Positions 36,521 through 48,552 are shown, counted from the stretch's first letter. The stretch is DNA of 64,000 nucleotides from Dasyornis broadbenti (GCA_013397935.1 VZRN01005169.1:1620348-1684347), one strand, 5' to 3'. Notes: generated by a model from the letters alone, not told the origin. Translations and numbers: made by a program.

Positions 36521-38766
36521 AATATAGTGGGACATTATTAGCACAGGAGGAACTCATCAGTTTGACAAAAGAGTTTCAATGCCCAAAGAAGACGAACTAA
36601 CACAAACTTGGTGATGATGAAGTTATCTTCCCTCCCAATTTGTTTTACTGTAGAGGTAACTGTAAGACACTGGCCACAAAACAGCTCTGCAGATGTTATA
36701 CGGTGTCAGCTTGGGTGTCTGCAGGAAAACACCTGCTGGCTGTTGTCACACTTGAGTAAGAGAAGGACAGCAAAGACTCCCACTGAACTGAGCACCCAAA
36801 TGTGACTGTCAGCAAGGACTCATGGCACACACTGTCACCCAGCATGCTCTAGAGCCCATTTTGTCAACAGTTTTATCACTTAATATGCATCCTCTTTAGG
36901 ATCTTCTGTCTGCTCAAACATCTGAAACACAAGTCCTGTCATCACTGTTTCACATTCCCCAGGCATTTTACCATCTCTGCTCCCTCTTTATTGGTTTCTC
37001 CCATCAACTTGTCAGGAGTGTCAACATCCCACTTGCTTGGACAAACTTGGAGGAGGGAAACCAAATGCTCTGAAGTCCCAGACCCCAAAAGTACTTTGCT
37101 TTCAAATGGGGATTTTTGGTTCAATTGAACCTCAACTAAGGTACAGTTCTGTGGGATGAATGCACTCTCTCATTCTCTCCTCTTTCACACACTCTTCACA
37201 CATTTCACATCCCACAGTTTTTTCAAAGCAGTCCCAAAACCCGCAACAGAGCTGGACAGCAAATGAGTAGATAGATTTTATTTGAAAGCGCTGCTCACTC
37301 AGCAAATGCACCTCTCTCTGAAGAAATGCAAATCGCTTAACGCTGAGGAACAGCCTCATAGGCAGCACTGCACATGAAAAATGAAAATCCTCCTGTATAG
37401 GAAAAAAAAAAACCCTTCTGGGTAAGGAATAACTCTTGATCTTCATGATGGAGACAATGTTGGGAATTAAAGGGAAATGATTAAAAATCCCAGAATCACA
37501 ATACAGTTTGATTCCATTTTTAATAACATGTATTTACCAATGTGTTATCAGCTTGGCAAATATTCAAGATTGCAAAGAAATTCAACTTTCATTTTGTTAT
37601 TTGGCAGATTAAAAAAACAATTAAATTATGTACAAAACAGATGCACAGTATGCCTTGCTTGAAACTTAAGATTTTTTAAAAAAATTATTTATAAGGATAG
37701 GGGCATGAAAATTTAATTTAATGTTCACCTTAGGTAATTTTGTGTCTTATTGTTCACAGCAATTACCATAAATCTACATATCAATAAGCGAGAACAGATG
37801 TCAGTTGTTACAAGTGCTTGCCAATCAGGCCTGTTAAAAAGTGACAGATGGATGGTGATAGAACATTCTCATAAGGCCTATTAGCACATTCACAGGAAAT
37901 TTTTGTAGTGCTGCACAGTCACAGATGCAGTTCTGTGAAAACATGGGGAAATTTGAGAGCACGAGATTTACATTTTACAACTTCTTGTGCTGCCTCTGAC
38001 ACAAACTTTCATACAATGAAGTAATTTGCCTCGTTTCAGTCACTGCAGCTTTTCTCCTGTGATAACTGTAAATTTGGAATTATTGGGTATTTGTAGAGGA
38101 GGGAACGGAGTCACAAGCCGTTCCTGAAGACTTCTTAGGCCTCATCAGCTCTTGGGTTTCTAAAACCATAATAAAATCACATTAGGAAATAGCTGAGATT
38201 TGCTTACTGAACAAATTCCTAAAAAAGGAAGGCACTGGCTACATTTAGTGGCACCGTATGCATGGAGAGTTTCAAAGTCAGTGGTGATTATCAGAACCAA
38301 ATCTGATAGCTCTTAAGCAGTTCCCACTGTCTTGAGTTCCTTTGCTTTGGACATTTTATCCTTCTCAATCATTAGGATTTATTCCATCTGAATTAAATCC
38401 TGGCTGCAGCTTAAAAAAGGTGGATTAAGGTAAAATTTATCGTCTCCAGGCTAAACGGCAACTATTTGCTAACACTGACATCAGCCATTTCGGATGCTGA
38501 TGGTAAAATGTGTGTAAAGGTGTAGAGGGTGAGGTTATTCCAGCAATATTCTAAGAATTAAAACAGACAGGAGACCTAAGTGCTACCTCCATCAAACCAT
38601 ATATATTCTGTGGCTACTTTCAGAAAATCTGCTTGTCTGAACACTCCGTGAGGTACCCTGACCAATTACTGTTTGATTGAGCAAAGCCCTTAAAACAACT
38701 TTTAAGTCCACAGTTGATTCTGACCCCTGTTTTTTAAGAGTATATGCTTAAATCTGACTGAAGGTT

Positions 38767-38845
38767 CACAGAATCATAGAATGGTTTGAGTTGGAAGAGA
38801 CCTTAAAGATCACCTAATCCCAACTCCCCTCAAGCCATTTGTTGA
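38767..38845 (-). mobile_element. CR1 3'-end scrap
   Basis: CACAGAATCATAGAATGG followed by 'tttgagttggaagagaccttaaagatcacc' is the reverse complement of the last 70-80 bp of CR1. It stops abruptly near 'caagccatttg'. Minus orientation, in sense with CELF2. Confidence 0.8.
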
Positions 38846-39056
38846 CTTATGTAGGATTTCAGCCCATTTTCAGGTTACACACACTCTAAACGCACCCTGG
38901 AAAGAAGGGTGCTTTTGTCAACTGAAACATCTTCAGTCCTAGTGGGAAGGATTCATCTGATCTAACTTTATCCAAAAAAAAAGTTACACACTCAGGCTCT
39001 TGCAATAGTCAAAGAAGGGGTGGGGTGGAGGGGATGAAATCATCTGATCCTAAAAT

Positions 39057-39368
39057 AGAATCACAGAACCTTTGAATCACAGAATATTTGGGTTGGAAGG
39101 GACCATAAAGACCATCTAGTTCCAATCCCCTGCTATGGGCGGGGACACTTTCCATTGGACCAGGTTGCTCAAAGCCCAACGCCCACCTTTCAAGGGACAT
39201 CCTTCACCAGACTAGGTTGCTCCCAGCCCTGTCTGACCTGGCCTTGAACACTTCCAGGGATGGGGCATTCACAGCTCTCTGGGCAACCTGTGCCAGGGCC
39301 TCACCACCCTCACAGTGAAGAATTTCTTCCTAATATCCATAATATTTTCCTAATATCCATAAAACAGA
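39057..39368 (-). mobile_element. CR1 LINE fragment with internal duplications
   Basis: Begins with two copies of the 'aatcacagaa' tail word, then 'gggttggaagggaccataaagacc' and 'cttgaacacttccagggatgggg', 'gggcaacctgtgcc', 'aatttcttcctaatatcc', the reverse complement of the CR1 3' end. Inside it, a 52-bp segment around 'ggttgctc' is repeated (word at 39163-39170 and again at 39215-39222). Near the high-coordinate end 'ttcctaatatccataa' occurs twice. These are local tandem duplications within one copy. Confidence 0.85.
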
Positions 39369-41616
39369 TTAACCCCAGCCTTGGTAGGATGAATCACTGC
39401 CTGGGAGTGACTCCCTCTTCACTGACATTGCAGGGAGATAGGATGCCTGCTTTCCGAACTGCTGAGGTTCAGTCGGATGAACTCCATCCACAGAGGGGCC
39501 AAGGCAATAAAACCCCCCTCACCCTCAATTTATTGGCTATGAAAAGTTCCTACAGAGCTACAGATCTTGTGCCCAGACTTGACCAAACTTCCACGTTGTG
39601 CACTTTTACCACCTGAATAAGCACGTCTCCTCAACTGCTGAGCACTGCTTTTTCCTCTCAAGGTGCCTCTCCTTCTCCTCTGAAGAGCAATGTGTGGCTT
39701 GTGAACAGGCTCACTTGCCACAAACTCTGCCTCTCCAAAAATGCTAAACAGAGTTGTTTAATTTATTAGTTAAAAGAAGGGGGGGAACAAAAAGCTAATT
39801 TTATGTGTTAAAATAATGAGGACTTTCAATGGAATTAGTGTTACAAAAGCTCAATGTTTCTGGTCCCTGGGGTCAACATTTTCAAAACTGGTAGTTATCT
39901 TTAAGAAACAGCTATCTCCCTTGAGCTGGAAACAGTTTCTCTGTGACCTTTACTTTTAATACGATATCCCTAAAGAGGTCATAGCAGGAGAAATCCTCCT
40001 TCTGTATGGCTTTGCTGGAATGAAGCCATCCAAGAGTCAGAGGATATAAAGGATCCTTTGGCCAATGTGAAAGTATAGAGCTTTTGTGCAGATGGTCCTG
40101 GCTTCCAACTGGTCCCTCCAGATCCACTGAGCCAATCCAACAATTAGGGGAAAATATTCAGAAAGCAGAACCTTGCAGACTTTCTCTCACCCATCTGCTC
40201 CTACAGACTCTGCAACAGGAGGAAATCTGGCTTGGGCAGCGGAAGAAGGGTGGAATGGATTGAACAGGGCTCAGACAGGGCCAGAAGTTCAACCCGAAAT
40301 GCAACCGAACTGTGAGAGAACTTGGAAAGGACTGGAAAAAACCCCATATATTGGAAAAATATAAAAAGTACCAGCTGCAGAGGGCTTAGCGATCTGGAAG
40401 ACAAAGAAGAAAACCCAAAGCCATGGTTTCTCCTCCTGCATAACTTCAGAAAGCAAAATACACTGTTTATTCAATGAAATTTAGAGAAGCTCTTTGTGTC
40501 TTTTATGAGTACTGTATGGTTTTTTATCTCTGGAATGGTCACACATACAGAAACATTGCTGTATGAACCAATATTTGTTCCTGCCAAAACATTTGACATT
40601 AATGGACAATGGAAAATCTTCCTAGACCATGTATTGTTTAACTATTGAAAACATTGAAATATTTTCTACAGTCATCCTAGCAATAGTAAACCTCCTGTTT
40701 ACACTGTCTGTATAGCAATTCCTAAGCTCTTAAACAGGCAGGTTGGCTTAAATAACTGCAGCTTTTAGGACCTGCTCCAGCGCCAGCCAAATTCAATGCA
40801 AACATTCAAGCAACATCAATCTCCTTTGAACTAAGCTTCCCATGCAATTTGTATATATTTGAAAGAGGAATTTTTGTTTGCTTGAAAGGTTGCTAGTGCT
40901 TAATGTAGCTTGCATTGTCTTTTAAAGTAAGACAATCAAATCCCATAATGTAATTCATCTACATTATTAGCCTTCCCCAAAGACAAAGTGCAGGCCAGAC
41001 ACTGAGGCTGGAGAGGCATGTGAGAGAAAACACTGCCTTTAAATTAGCATTAGCAGATATCAGAGGAGGAGAGGAGAAGTGAGGAAGTGCTCACTACAAA
41101 ATATACACATAAAGGTGGCACGTCCTTGTGTGTTTTATGCAGGACAATGAAGCAGACGCTGGCAAGGTAGAATTAGTGCCTGTAATCAAGACCAGGGGAT
41201 TACTGTAATACCAAAGGCACCACTGCCAGCTCTCCCAACTTTATTACCCGTCTCAACATATTACATTGTTTTCTTTGGCTTGACTCATGCAGTAGAATGA
41301 TTTCATGAAAATCTTGTTTTTCAATATATATGAGATGAAACTGAACTGGAGAATTAAGAATGGACCCTTGAAGCTTGGAAAGCAAAATGGCAAGCTACAA
41401 CTTTTTGTCTCTCAAATTTTAGAATCTTACATTTTAGTTAAAGCAGTTTCACTATTTGCTTGGACTTCACACAATGCTGAATATATAGCAGGGTCAGTGG
41501 GCTGCTACAGCAAGAACAGTGTTCATTTTTAGAGCTGGTGCTGTGTGTTTAATGTCTGTGTGTTTGAGAGTTCTTGAGAAAAATCCCCATTTGTCTTTGG
41601 ACTGTATTCCCAGCTG

Positions 41617-41654
41617 ACAAACAAACAAACAAACAAACAAACAAACAAACAAAC
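41617..41654. repeat. (CAAA)n microsatellite
   Basis: Thirty-eight bases of perfect ACAA/AACA tetranucleotide repeat. It produces spurious Lys-Gln-Thr-Asn or Cys-Leu-Phe-Val repeat peptides in open frames at 41574-41768 and 41494-41679, which are not genes. Likely polymorphic. Confidence 0.95.
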
Positions 41655-44534
41655 TCCAATACTCTTCAATCACAAACACTTAAAAATCCCACTCCTTTCA
41701 CCAAAATCAAAGAACCACTGCTTTTGCAACATAAGAACTACTTTAACCAGACTGAGGCATGGTATTAGGGAAAGGGAATTTAAAACTCCACACTGAAGAG
41801 CAGTGTCTGCTCTGTTAGCAAAGAAAATTGCTTTGATTTAAGAAATAGTATCACTCTTCACATGTGCAGTGGGGTGTGTGCTGTGTCCCTTCTGTTCTGT
41901 ACAGAGACAACACAAGTTTTAGCAGCACAAATAAACACTTGCAGATCCAAAGGGCCTTAATTTTGTACAAGGGGGTGGCTGTATCAGAAGTCCTAATGTA
42001 GCAAACCGTGACTTCATCAAGATTTAAGCACAAAAGGGATGCTTGAGCTCTGACATGGAAGTAAGGGTGGAATTTCAATGGCTCATGTGGCTTTTGATCA
42101 AACTTTTAGTGTCTGAATTACATGGTAAGCACACCCATCGACTTCAAGGATAAAAGTTGCACCCCTCAAACACAAAGTTCAAAGAACTTGAATGCTGCAA
42201 TGACCAATCTTTAGCACCTCATTCAATTGTGTCTGGATTTTATTCCTCACTTTGAAATGTAATATTCATAGGCAAACTATATGCAATATGGAATTACATA
42301 TTAGATTCTTTTTTTTGTGAAATGAACCTATACAGCTTAAGTTAAAAAACTCTAGGCCTTTACAAATGCTCAAAGATAGCTTCAGCTGGTAATGCAAGCT
42401 TTTGCTGCAGATACAGGAGTACTTTTTATTCCTTTCACAAAACATAATATACAAATTGATAATACTAGATGCACTGCATGACATAGTGCTGCCTGATTTC
42501 CAAGGAGAGGACATGAACTCTCAGTTTTAGCAATGAAATATTGCTTAGTCTTTGGCACTTTCATGTAGAGATGCAGCTTGGAGAACAATTTAGTAACACT
42601 AATTTTAACCTTGAACATAAAGGTTTAAGAGTCACATATTTTAGAGAAAGAAAGGAGTAAACTTCAAGCTGCTTTGATAACATGAATACAAGATATAAAA
42701 TACATTTTTTACCAAGAGAGGCAGTCAGTCATCACATTATCCCATAGATAAGTGCATTAGCAATTTAATTTGCAGTTGAAAAAGTATATCCCTCGAGTAA
42801 CAACGATGTGCCACTATGATTTCTTAAGATGACTTTCTCTTAGTCTCAAGACCATATGATTTTCAGAGAATAAATCATATCCTGGATTGAGAGCCCATCC
42901 TGGAAATACTTGACTAAAATCCTTAGTTCCAACAGAGTTCTTGAAGACAAAGCTGAATATACACTAACAGTGAGAAACAGGCAACAAAAAGTTCTAAGGT
43001 GCACATACTGCGATGGATATCATATTATTTTTCCCCAGTGTCCCAATTCCTTCATTTTGTAGACCTAACCAAATATGAAAACATTAAAACACAATCTTTG
43101 AGCTCAAAACTACTTCCAAAACTGCCAAGTATAAAACTGTTGCTGAACCGCTCTGTTCTGTTTATCATATTAAGATACATTATTTTGATGAAAAAAATGC
43201 TAGATTGCAAGTGTAACATAATAGAACCAGCAAGCACTGCCAGCAGGTCTGAGGAAGAGAGAATAATTCAGAGATATTGTCATCTGTAGGCCAATTTATA
43301 TTGTCAGACAGCAGGTTCACATTATTCTCTGATGTCACTGCAATAATGGCATAATATAACGATTGAGCAAAGAATACCTGTGGGGTATAGCTGTACAGTG
43401 TGGTGTATATATATATACTTGTTAAAGTATTTCAGGCTTCATTCAAAGCAGAACCAGAAGCAGCAAAAGACCAGGATTAAAAAAGAATGAGAAATGGTGC
43501 TCATAAAGACTTCTGAATATTTTAGCCCTTGTTTTGTGATGATGAAGCAAGCGTAATGTTGTATTTCATTGATTCAGTGGGCTCATGATTAAAATAAACT
43601 AATGCAGCAATTTAGGGGTTTTGTGATTCTTTCTTTTTTTTTCCCCCTGTAACAAGGAAAAAAAAAAGCTTTTTAACAGTTCCTCACGGCAGGCATAATG
43701 TGCATCTGTGCTCTGATTTACTGCACATGCTGCCTTCTCTAGCATCATGTTAAGTTAGGATATCAGCATGGTAGGTCACACAGTGGGAATGACCTTTTGC
43801 TAATCACTACACATCAGTTACTACTGGCACACGGCTCATTACTAAGAAACCCTCCAACTAGCTGGCTTTCAAATCTGCTCACACTTTGATTCTTTTTTCC
43901 CCTTTTCTTTCTTTCTTTTTTTCCTCCAGACTAAAGATTATACTTTTACATAAAGTCTCTGTTGTGTAATTTTGCCAGCTAGGGTTCCAAAGTCAAAAAG
44001 GCACCCAGTTAATTTTCCGTGATTATAAAAGGAGCCTGAAAATTCATACTGAAGGTAGGCCTGTAATCTTGGGTTTCATTAAAAAGGTCAGAACATTTTC
44101 CCTCACCACATATTATTAAAATGTTTGAGGGCTGCCATTAATTTGATTTTTCAGGACACAGAAATCTCACTGGAAATTAGAATGTAATCCTGCTGTTGCT
44201 TTCCTGACACTTTTCATAGGGCAGGATACGGCTGCAGGGACTAAGAGCTCTCCTGCAATTTACAATTGGTTACTTTGGCCAAATGGCAGGTGACTAATGC
44301 AAGACAAACTGTTTGCACAACCTGGGAGCACTGGGTTTAATTTCAGTTCTGAAAGAGGGGTGAAAGTGTTTCTATTGACATTGAACCGTGAGCTGTCCCC
44401 TGCCAATACATCTGCCACATTTAATACACAACACGCCCCCCGCCCCCTGACAATGTGATTATTAGAGGTACAGAATTCAATAGCTTAAGAATACAAAACA
44501 TAGCTGGAGCAAAATGAAAGGGTTTTTAACTCAC

Positions 44535-44598
44535 CGGCCATTTGCTGAATGCCGCTGAAGGCACCCAAGTTACTGGAGGAAGTTGCTTGCTGCAGAAG
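44535..44598 (-). CDS. CELF2: CELF2 exon E4: short frame-shifting linker exon
   Basis: 64 nt, acceptor tttgcag then CTTCTGCAG, donor GCCG then gtgagt. It encodes LLQQATSSSNLGAFSGIQQMA and the first base of a split Gly, a hallmark of CELF2 between RRM2 and the Ala-rich segment. It enters in phase 0 and leaves in phase 1, so its inclusion sets the frame for all downstream exons. The exon itself offers a second acceptor 9 nt inside (CTTCTGCAG then CAAGC), whose use would remove LLQ in frame. Skipping the exon would create an immediate stop (see findings). An upstream CR1 copy in sense orientation lies 634 bases away. Confidence 0.97.
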
Positions 44599-45231
44599 CT
44601 GCAAATGAACAACACAACACAGCAATCTATCTGACAGTAATGTAACAAATGAAGATAAAACTAAAATGAGCTATCATTTCACGTTTGGAATATTTCTGCT
44701 TTCCTTTACATTTATATATTCTCTTGCTTCTGTCTGCTGTTGGAATGAACATCCCTAGAGTCAATGCTGTAAATCCATATTAATGTCTAATCTCTATTAA
44801 GAAACACAGAGACACAAGGGAAACTCAATAACATGGCTGCTTTAAAACAATTAATCAATTTATTCTTTTTAACAACCAGGTGTTAAATCTATTTAAACCA
44901 ACATAGTGTGACTAATTACAACCCTCTGTAGTCTGGTAGTTACCATAACTCATCTCTGTCAATCATGGTCCATTCTTCCCCACCCCTGTGAATTCAGTTT
45001 TTTCTTTATTATCTTTATGAATCAAGCATGCAGCTACTCATTAGAGTGGTATTTGTATATATAGCAATTTAGTTTATCTCAGTATTAATTAGCCAACCTC
45101 AGTACTAATATATATTTTTAATTGCTGGGTAAATTGCTGCTTATATCACTATACCAAAGCATTGTATGCACACAAATGATGTATTTATACATACACGGTA
45201 CGCATATGTAGGCACATCCATTTCACAGAAA

Positions 45232-46030
45232 ACACAGAATCACACAACAGTTTGGGTTGGAAGGGACCTTAAAGATCATCCACTTCCAGCTCCCCTGTCA
45301 TGGGCAGGGACACCTTCCACTAGACCAGGCTGCTCAAAGCTCCATCCAGCTTGGCCTTGAACATTTCCAGGGATGGGGCAGCCTCAGCTTCTCTGGATAA
45401 CCTGTGCCAGTGTCTCACTACCCTCATAGGAAACAATTTCTTCCAAGTATCTCATCTAAACCTGCCCTCTCTCAGTTTAAGATCATTACACCTTGTCACT
45501 AAATGCCCTTGTAAAAAGTCCCTCTCCAGCTTGCTTGGAGGCCCGCCTCAGGTATGGAAAGCTCTAAGGTCTCTCCAGAGGCTTCTCTTCTCCAGGCTGA
45601 ACAGCACAACTCTTTCGGCCCTCTCTCCACACAAGAGGCACTTCAACCCTCTGATCATCTTTGTGGCCTCCTCTGGATTTGCTCCAACAGGTCCACGTCT
45701 TTCCTGTACTGGGGCTCCAGAGCTGAATGCTGCACTGCACGTGTGGTTTCACAAGAGCAGAGTGGAGTGACAGGAGCCTCTCCCTTTATCTGCTGCCCAC
45801 CGTGCTGGGGATGCAGCCCAGGACATCTTTGGCTTTCTGGGATGGAAGTGCACATTGACGGGTCATGGTAAGCTTCTCATCCAGCAACACTTTCAACTTC
45901 TCCTCAGGGCTGCTCTTTATCCATTCTCTTGTACTTGTACTTGGGATTGCCCTGACCCAGGGTCAGGACCTTGCACTTGGCCTTGTACTTCGTGAGGTTC
46001 CATTTGTCTAAATCGGAACCATCAGGAACC
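45232..46030 (-). mobile_element. CR1 LINE fragment (about 0.8 kb)
   Basis: The longest minus-strand CR1 copy here. It opens with an AGAATCACAC-type tail, then 'gggttggaagggaccttaaagatc', 'gacaccttccactagacc', 'cttgaacatttccagggatgggg', 'ctgtgccagtgtctcactaccctc', 'ttctccaggctgaacagc', 'ggggctccagagctgaatgc' and 'cttgtacttcgtgaggttcc'. Open frames at 45351-45871 on both strands are CR1 remnants and not intact LINE proteins. The 5' limit is estimated, as similarity fades around 46030. It is in sense with CELF2. Confidence 0.9.
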
Positions 46031-46557
46031 CCCTAGTTATGCAAAAGCTCCTCAAGCAGATCGCTCAGCTCCAGAGTCACAAAAGGCAGAGGCTCCCTCT
46101 CCGCTGTGATGCAGGGGAATGTCTCTTGGCCATCCAGTACCTAAGACACATGGCTATGGATTTCAGATTTTCCAGCAGGGACAGCTGCTACCACCTGTTT
46201 TTCATCTTACAAATGGACCAAGGAAAATACCATTTTAAATTTATGAGAAAAAAATGGCTTTTCCTGGCCACCTTCACTTTCTGTATGAGGGGGTACAAAC
46301 CATGTATGTTTAGCATCAACAGGACCACACATTAAAGCAAAAGCCATTGCCAAATGAAAATGTGGAAATTAGATGACTGAACCACAACATTCTAGTTTAG
46401 AGGCTGCACCATATGGATATGGCTCCTACAATGTTTAGCTGGCTATCTGTCCTCCCCTCAGGAAGAACTTAACTTTCATTCCAGCTATAAAAACCAGATT
46501 CTAACATTCTAAACCCCCAATAAAACTAATGGAATCAAATTTTATTTATGGTGGAGT

Positions 46558-46619
46558 GGTTGGAACTAGACGAACTTTAAGGACCCTTCCAACCCAAGCC
46601 TTTCTATGAATCTGTGATC
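46558..46619 (+). mobile_element. CR1 3'-end scrap, plus orientation
   Basis: 'ggttggaactagacgaactttaaggacccttccaacccaagcctttctatgaatctgtgat' is the sense 3' end of CR1 with its tail. It forms an inverted repeat with the start of the 45232 copy, about 1.25 kb away. Confidence 0.82.
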
Positions 46620-46865
46620 TGTTTTGCAGCATGAGGATACGTTAAATGTTTGCCTTTGACAGCACTGACACATCTTCAAAATCTTACTCAGATTCTATTC
46701 CTTGTTATTTATTTTTAGACCATGTGATAAACACACCCAGAAGAAAACATGCTGTGTATCCTGAACAATTTATCAATTTATTGCAGGGAGTTTACTAGAA
46801 CTGATTTGCCATGGTCCTAAAATAAGTACAGTATAATGCGGCCACTGCCTCTGAAGTGAACTTAC

Positions 46866-47024
46866 AGCTAGATATTGTGGTGTGAGTCCTCCAAGACCTG
46901 TGAGGTTTCCCCAAGTGGCAGTATTGAGCTGTTGCATCTGCTGAGCCAACTGCTGCTGCAAACGCCGCTGCTCCTTGTCCTTTTGGGTGTCGGCAAACTT
47001 CACCACGATTGGCGAAGAGCAGCC
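46866..47024 (-). CDS. CELF2: CELF2 exon E3: end of RRM2 and start of linker
   Basis: 159 nt, phase 0 at both ends; acceptor ccacag then GGCTGCTC, donor AGCT then gtaagt. It encodes [20 protein letters not shown], the last beta strand and C-terminal extension of RRM2, then a Gln-rich [19 protein letters not shown] and [13 protein letters not shown]. The [18 protein letters not shown] ending separates CELF2 from CELF1, which as I recall reads VWGNLAGLNTLGPQYLA. VVKFAD is the family-typical beta-4 of RRM2. The exon could be skipped in frame alone, with loss of the end of RRM2. Confidence 0.97.
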
Positions 47025-48506
47025 CTGTGGTTGGACAGATCGGGAAAGACAGAAGGGTTAAATCACACTGGGTCACCCTCACCTTGTGAGCTCAGCTATG
47101 TCCTGTAGAGCCACTGGCACAGGCACAACCAGATAGCTCACCCTCTCTTTGTGACTGGCATGTGTAGGACTGCAAGGACTAAGATTTTCATGTTCTTAGG
47201 AAAAGAGGCCATGGAGAAATTATTGATTTCCCAGCTTTTTTTATAAAGCACCTTTCCTCAGGCTCTCTTTTCCTTCCAGCTATCCAAATTGCTGCCAGAG
47301 ACAGCAAAGTGTACCAGTCCTTTTTAATTAAGCTTCACAGCTGATGAGATGGATGTGATGCTTTGTCTGCAGTCTGTTTTCAAGGCATCGCCAAAGGGAG
47401 AGGCGTCCAAACTCCCTGGTGCTGCCAGTGACCACACAGCCAACACTGCCCTGCCGCCGCGGTCTGGCTGTGTTGTCACGCTCGCTGCAGCTGGCATGGG
47501 CACCCTGAATAGACTGGGGGCAGCAGATTCACCTCAGCGCCCACCATCAGAGAGGCACTGGCCCTGTTCACACCAAGGACCCCCAGTCAATTCACCCACC
47601 TGCGGTCCGCTCCCAGGCACGCTTTGTATCAAGCACCCTTGAGATGTGAACAAAGGGCAGGATGCAGACCAAAAGGGACTAGTTCTGGTGATAGCAGCCC
47701 ATTCCTGATTGCCACCATTTCTTCTATTGCTTCTATCAGCCTCTTGTTACATGGTATGGCAAGGCTGTAAAATGCCTTAGGAAATAGGGAAGCTGTAAGA
47801 AAGAGCTACAAGTCTGGTCTGCAGCCTACTCCTCACCCATAGCTGAGGGACCCTTGGGAAGAAGTCGGAGGTCACAGACCAAATAGACTTTTAAGGTAAG
47901 CTGGAATTTCCCCTGGACTTAAAATTGGGCATTCCTGGGCAAAGTCACTGAGAGAACGAGATGTAATTATGGAAGATGTCTCTGTTGATTTCTCTCTGTT
48001 TCTTTTCCCTGCTAAAAGACGTTTCATATTTTAACCTTTCAAGTCTTCATTTTTTTCAAATCAAGCAAGCAAACTATATACTGCAATGAATCAGTTCTTC
48101 AAATTAATTCAAGCATTTTATGAGTCATTGGAACTGTCAATCCATTTCATACTGCTTTTCAACTTCACAGGATCCAATGAATAACTTCCCTTCACCTGCC
48201 ATGCTTTGTTATACTAATTTCTTGTCTAACTTCAATCTGAGCACAATGGCAGGAGTGATAAGTGACTCAAGTCCAAAAAACGCAGCAGTGCTTTAGCCAA
48301 AGTGTATAGCGTGGGATGCAGAGCAGGGTTATACTTCACCTACTCTTCCCATGGCTGCTCTCACAACACTGTGAACATCTTCAGAAAAGTTCCTGTCCTC
48401 AATTATTTGCAAAAAGCAGCCATGTACCTTTTCTCTGAAGAATCTCACACCAGGACAAGTGATACGAACATTCACAATCATCAGATGAAATGATGAAATA
48501 AACCGC

Positions 48507-48552
48507 AATAATAATAACAATAATAATAATAATAATAAAATAATGATGATAT
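48507..48552. repeat. (AAT)n microsatellite
   Basis: Imperfect AAT/ATA repeat with one CAA interruption and a TGATGAT end. It gives a Leu-rich spurious peptide on the minus strand. Confidence 0.9.

Larger units (their letters stand above)
33813..44534 (-). other. CELF2: CELF2 intron between E4 and E5 (10.7 kb)
   Basis: Donor gtgagt next to 44535, acceptor ATAG next to 33812. It contains a T-run at 36501-36520, a CR1 scrap at 38767-38845, a CR1 with internal duplications at about 39057-39368, a (CAAA)n microsatellite at 41617-41654 and a short TA repeat near 43407. Long unrepetitive stretches such as 37740-38060 and 43700-44240 look like candidate conserved noncoding DNA. No gene is recognised. 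Confidence 0.9.
44599..46865 (-). other. CELF2: CELF2 intron between E3 and E4 (2.3 kb)
   Basis: The shortest intron here, donor gtaagt next to 46866, acceptor tgcag next to 44598. Over a third of it is CR1-derived: a minus-strand copy at about 45232-46030 and a plus-strand 3'-end scrap at 46558-46619, an inverted pair. The remaining sequence is AT-rich and unremarkable. Confidence 0.9.

Noticed and set aside
41494..41768. Repetitive Lys-Gln-Thr-Asn or Leu-Phe-Val-Cys peptides
   Set aside because: Direct translation of the (CAAA)n microsatellite.
45351..45871. Open frames of 62-139 residues on both strands
   Set aside because: They are remnants of a truncated CR1 copy and do not encode an intact reverse transcriptase or other domain.
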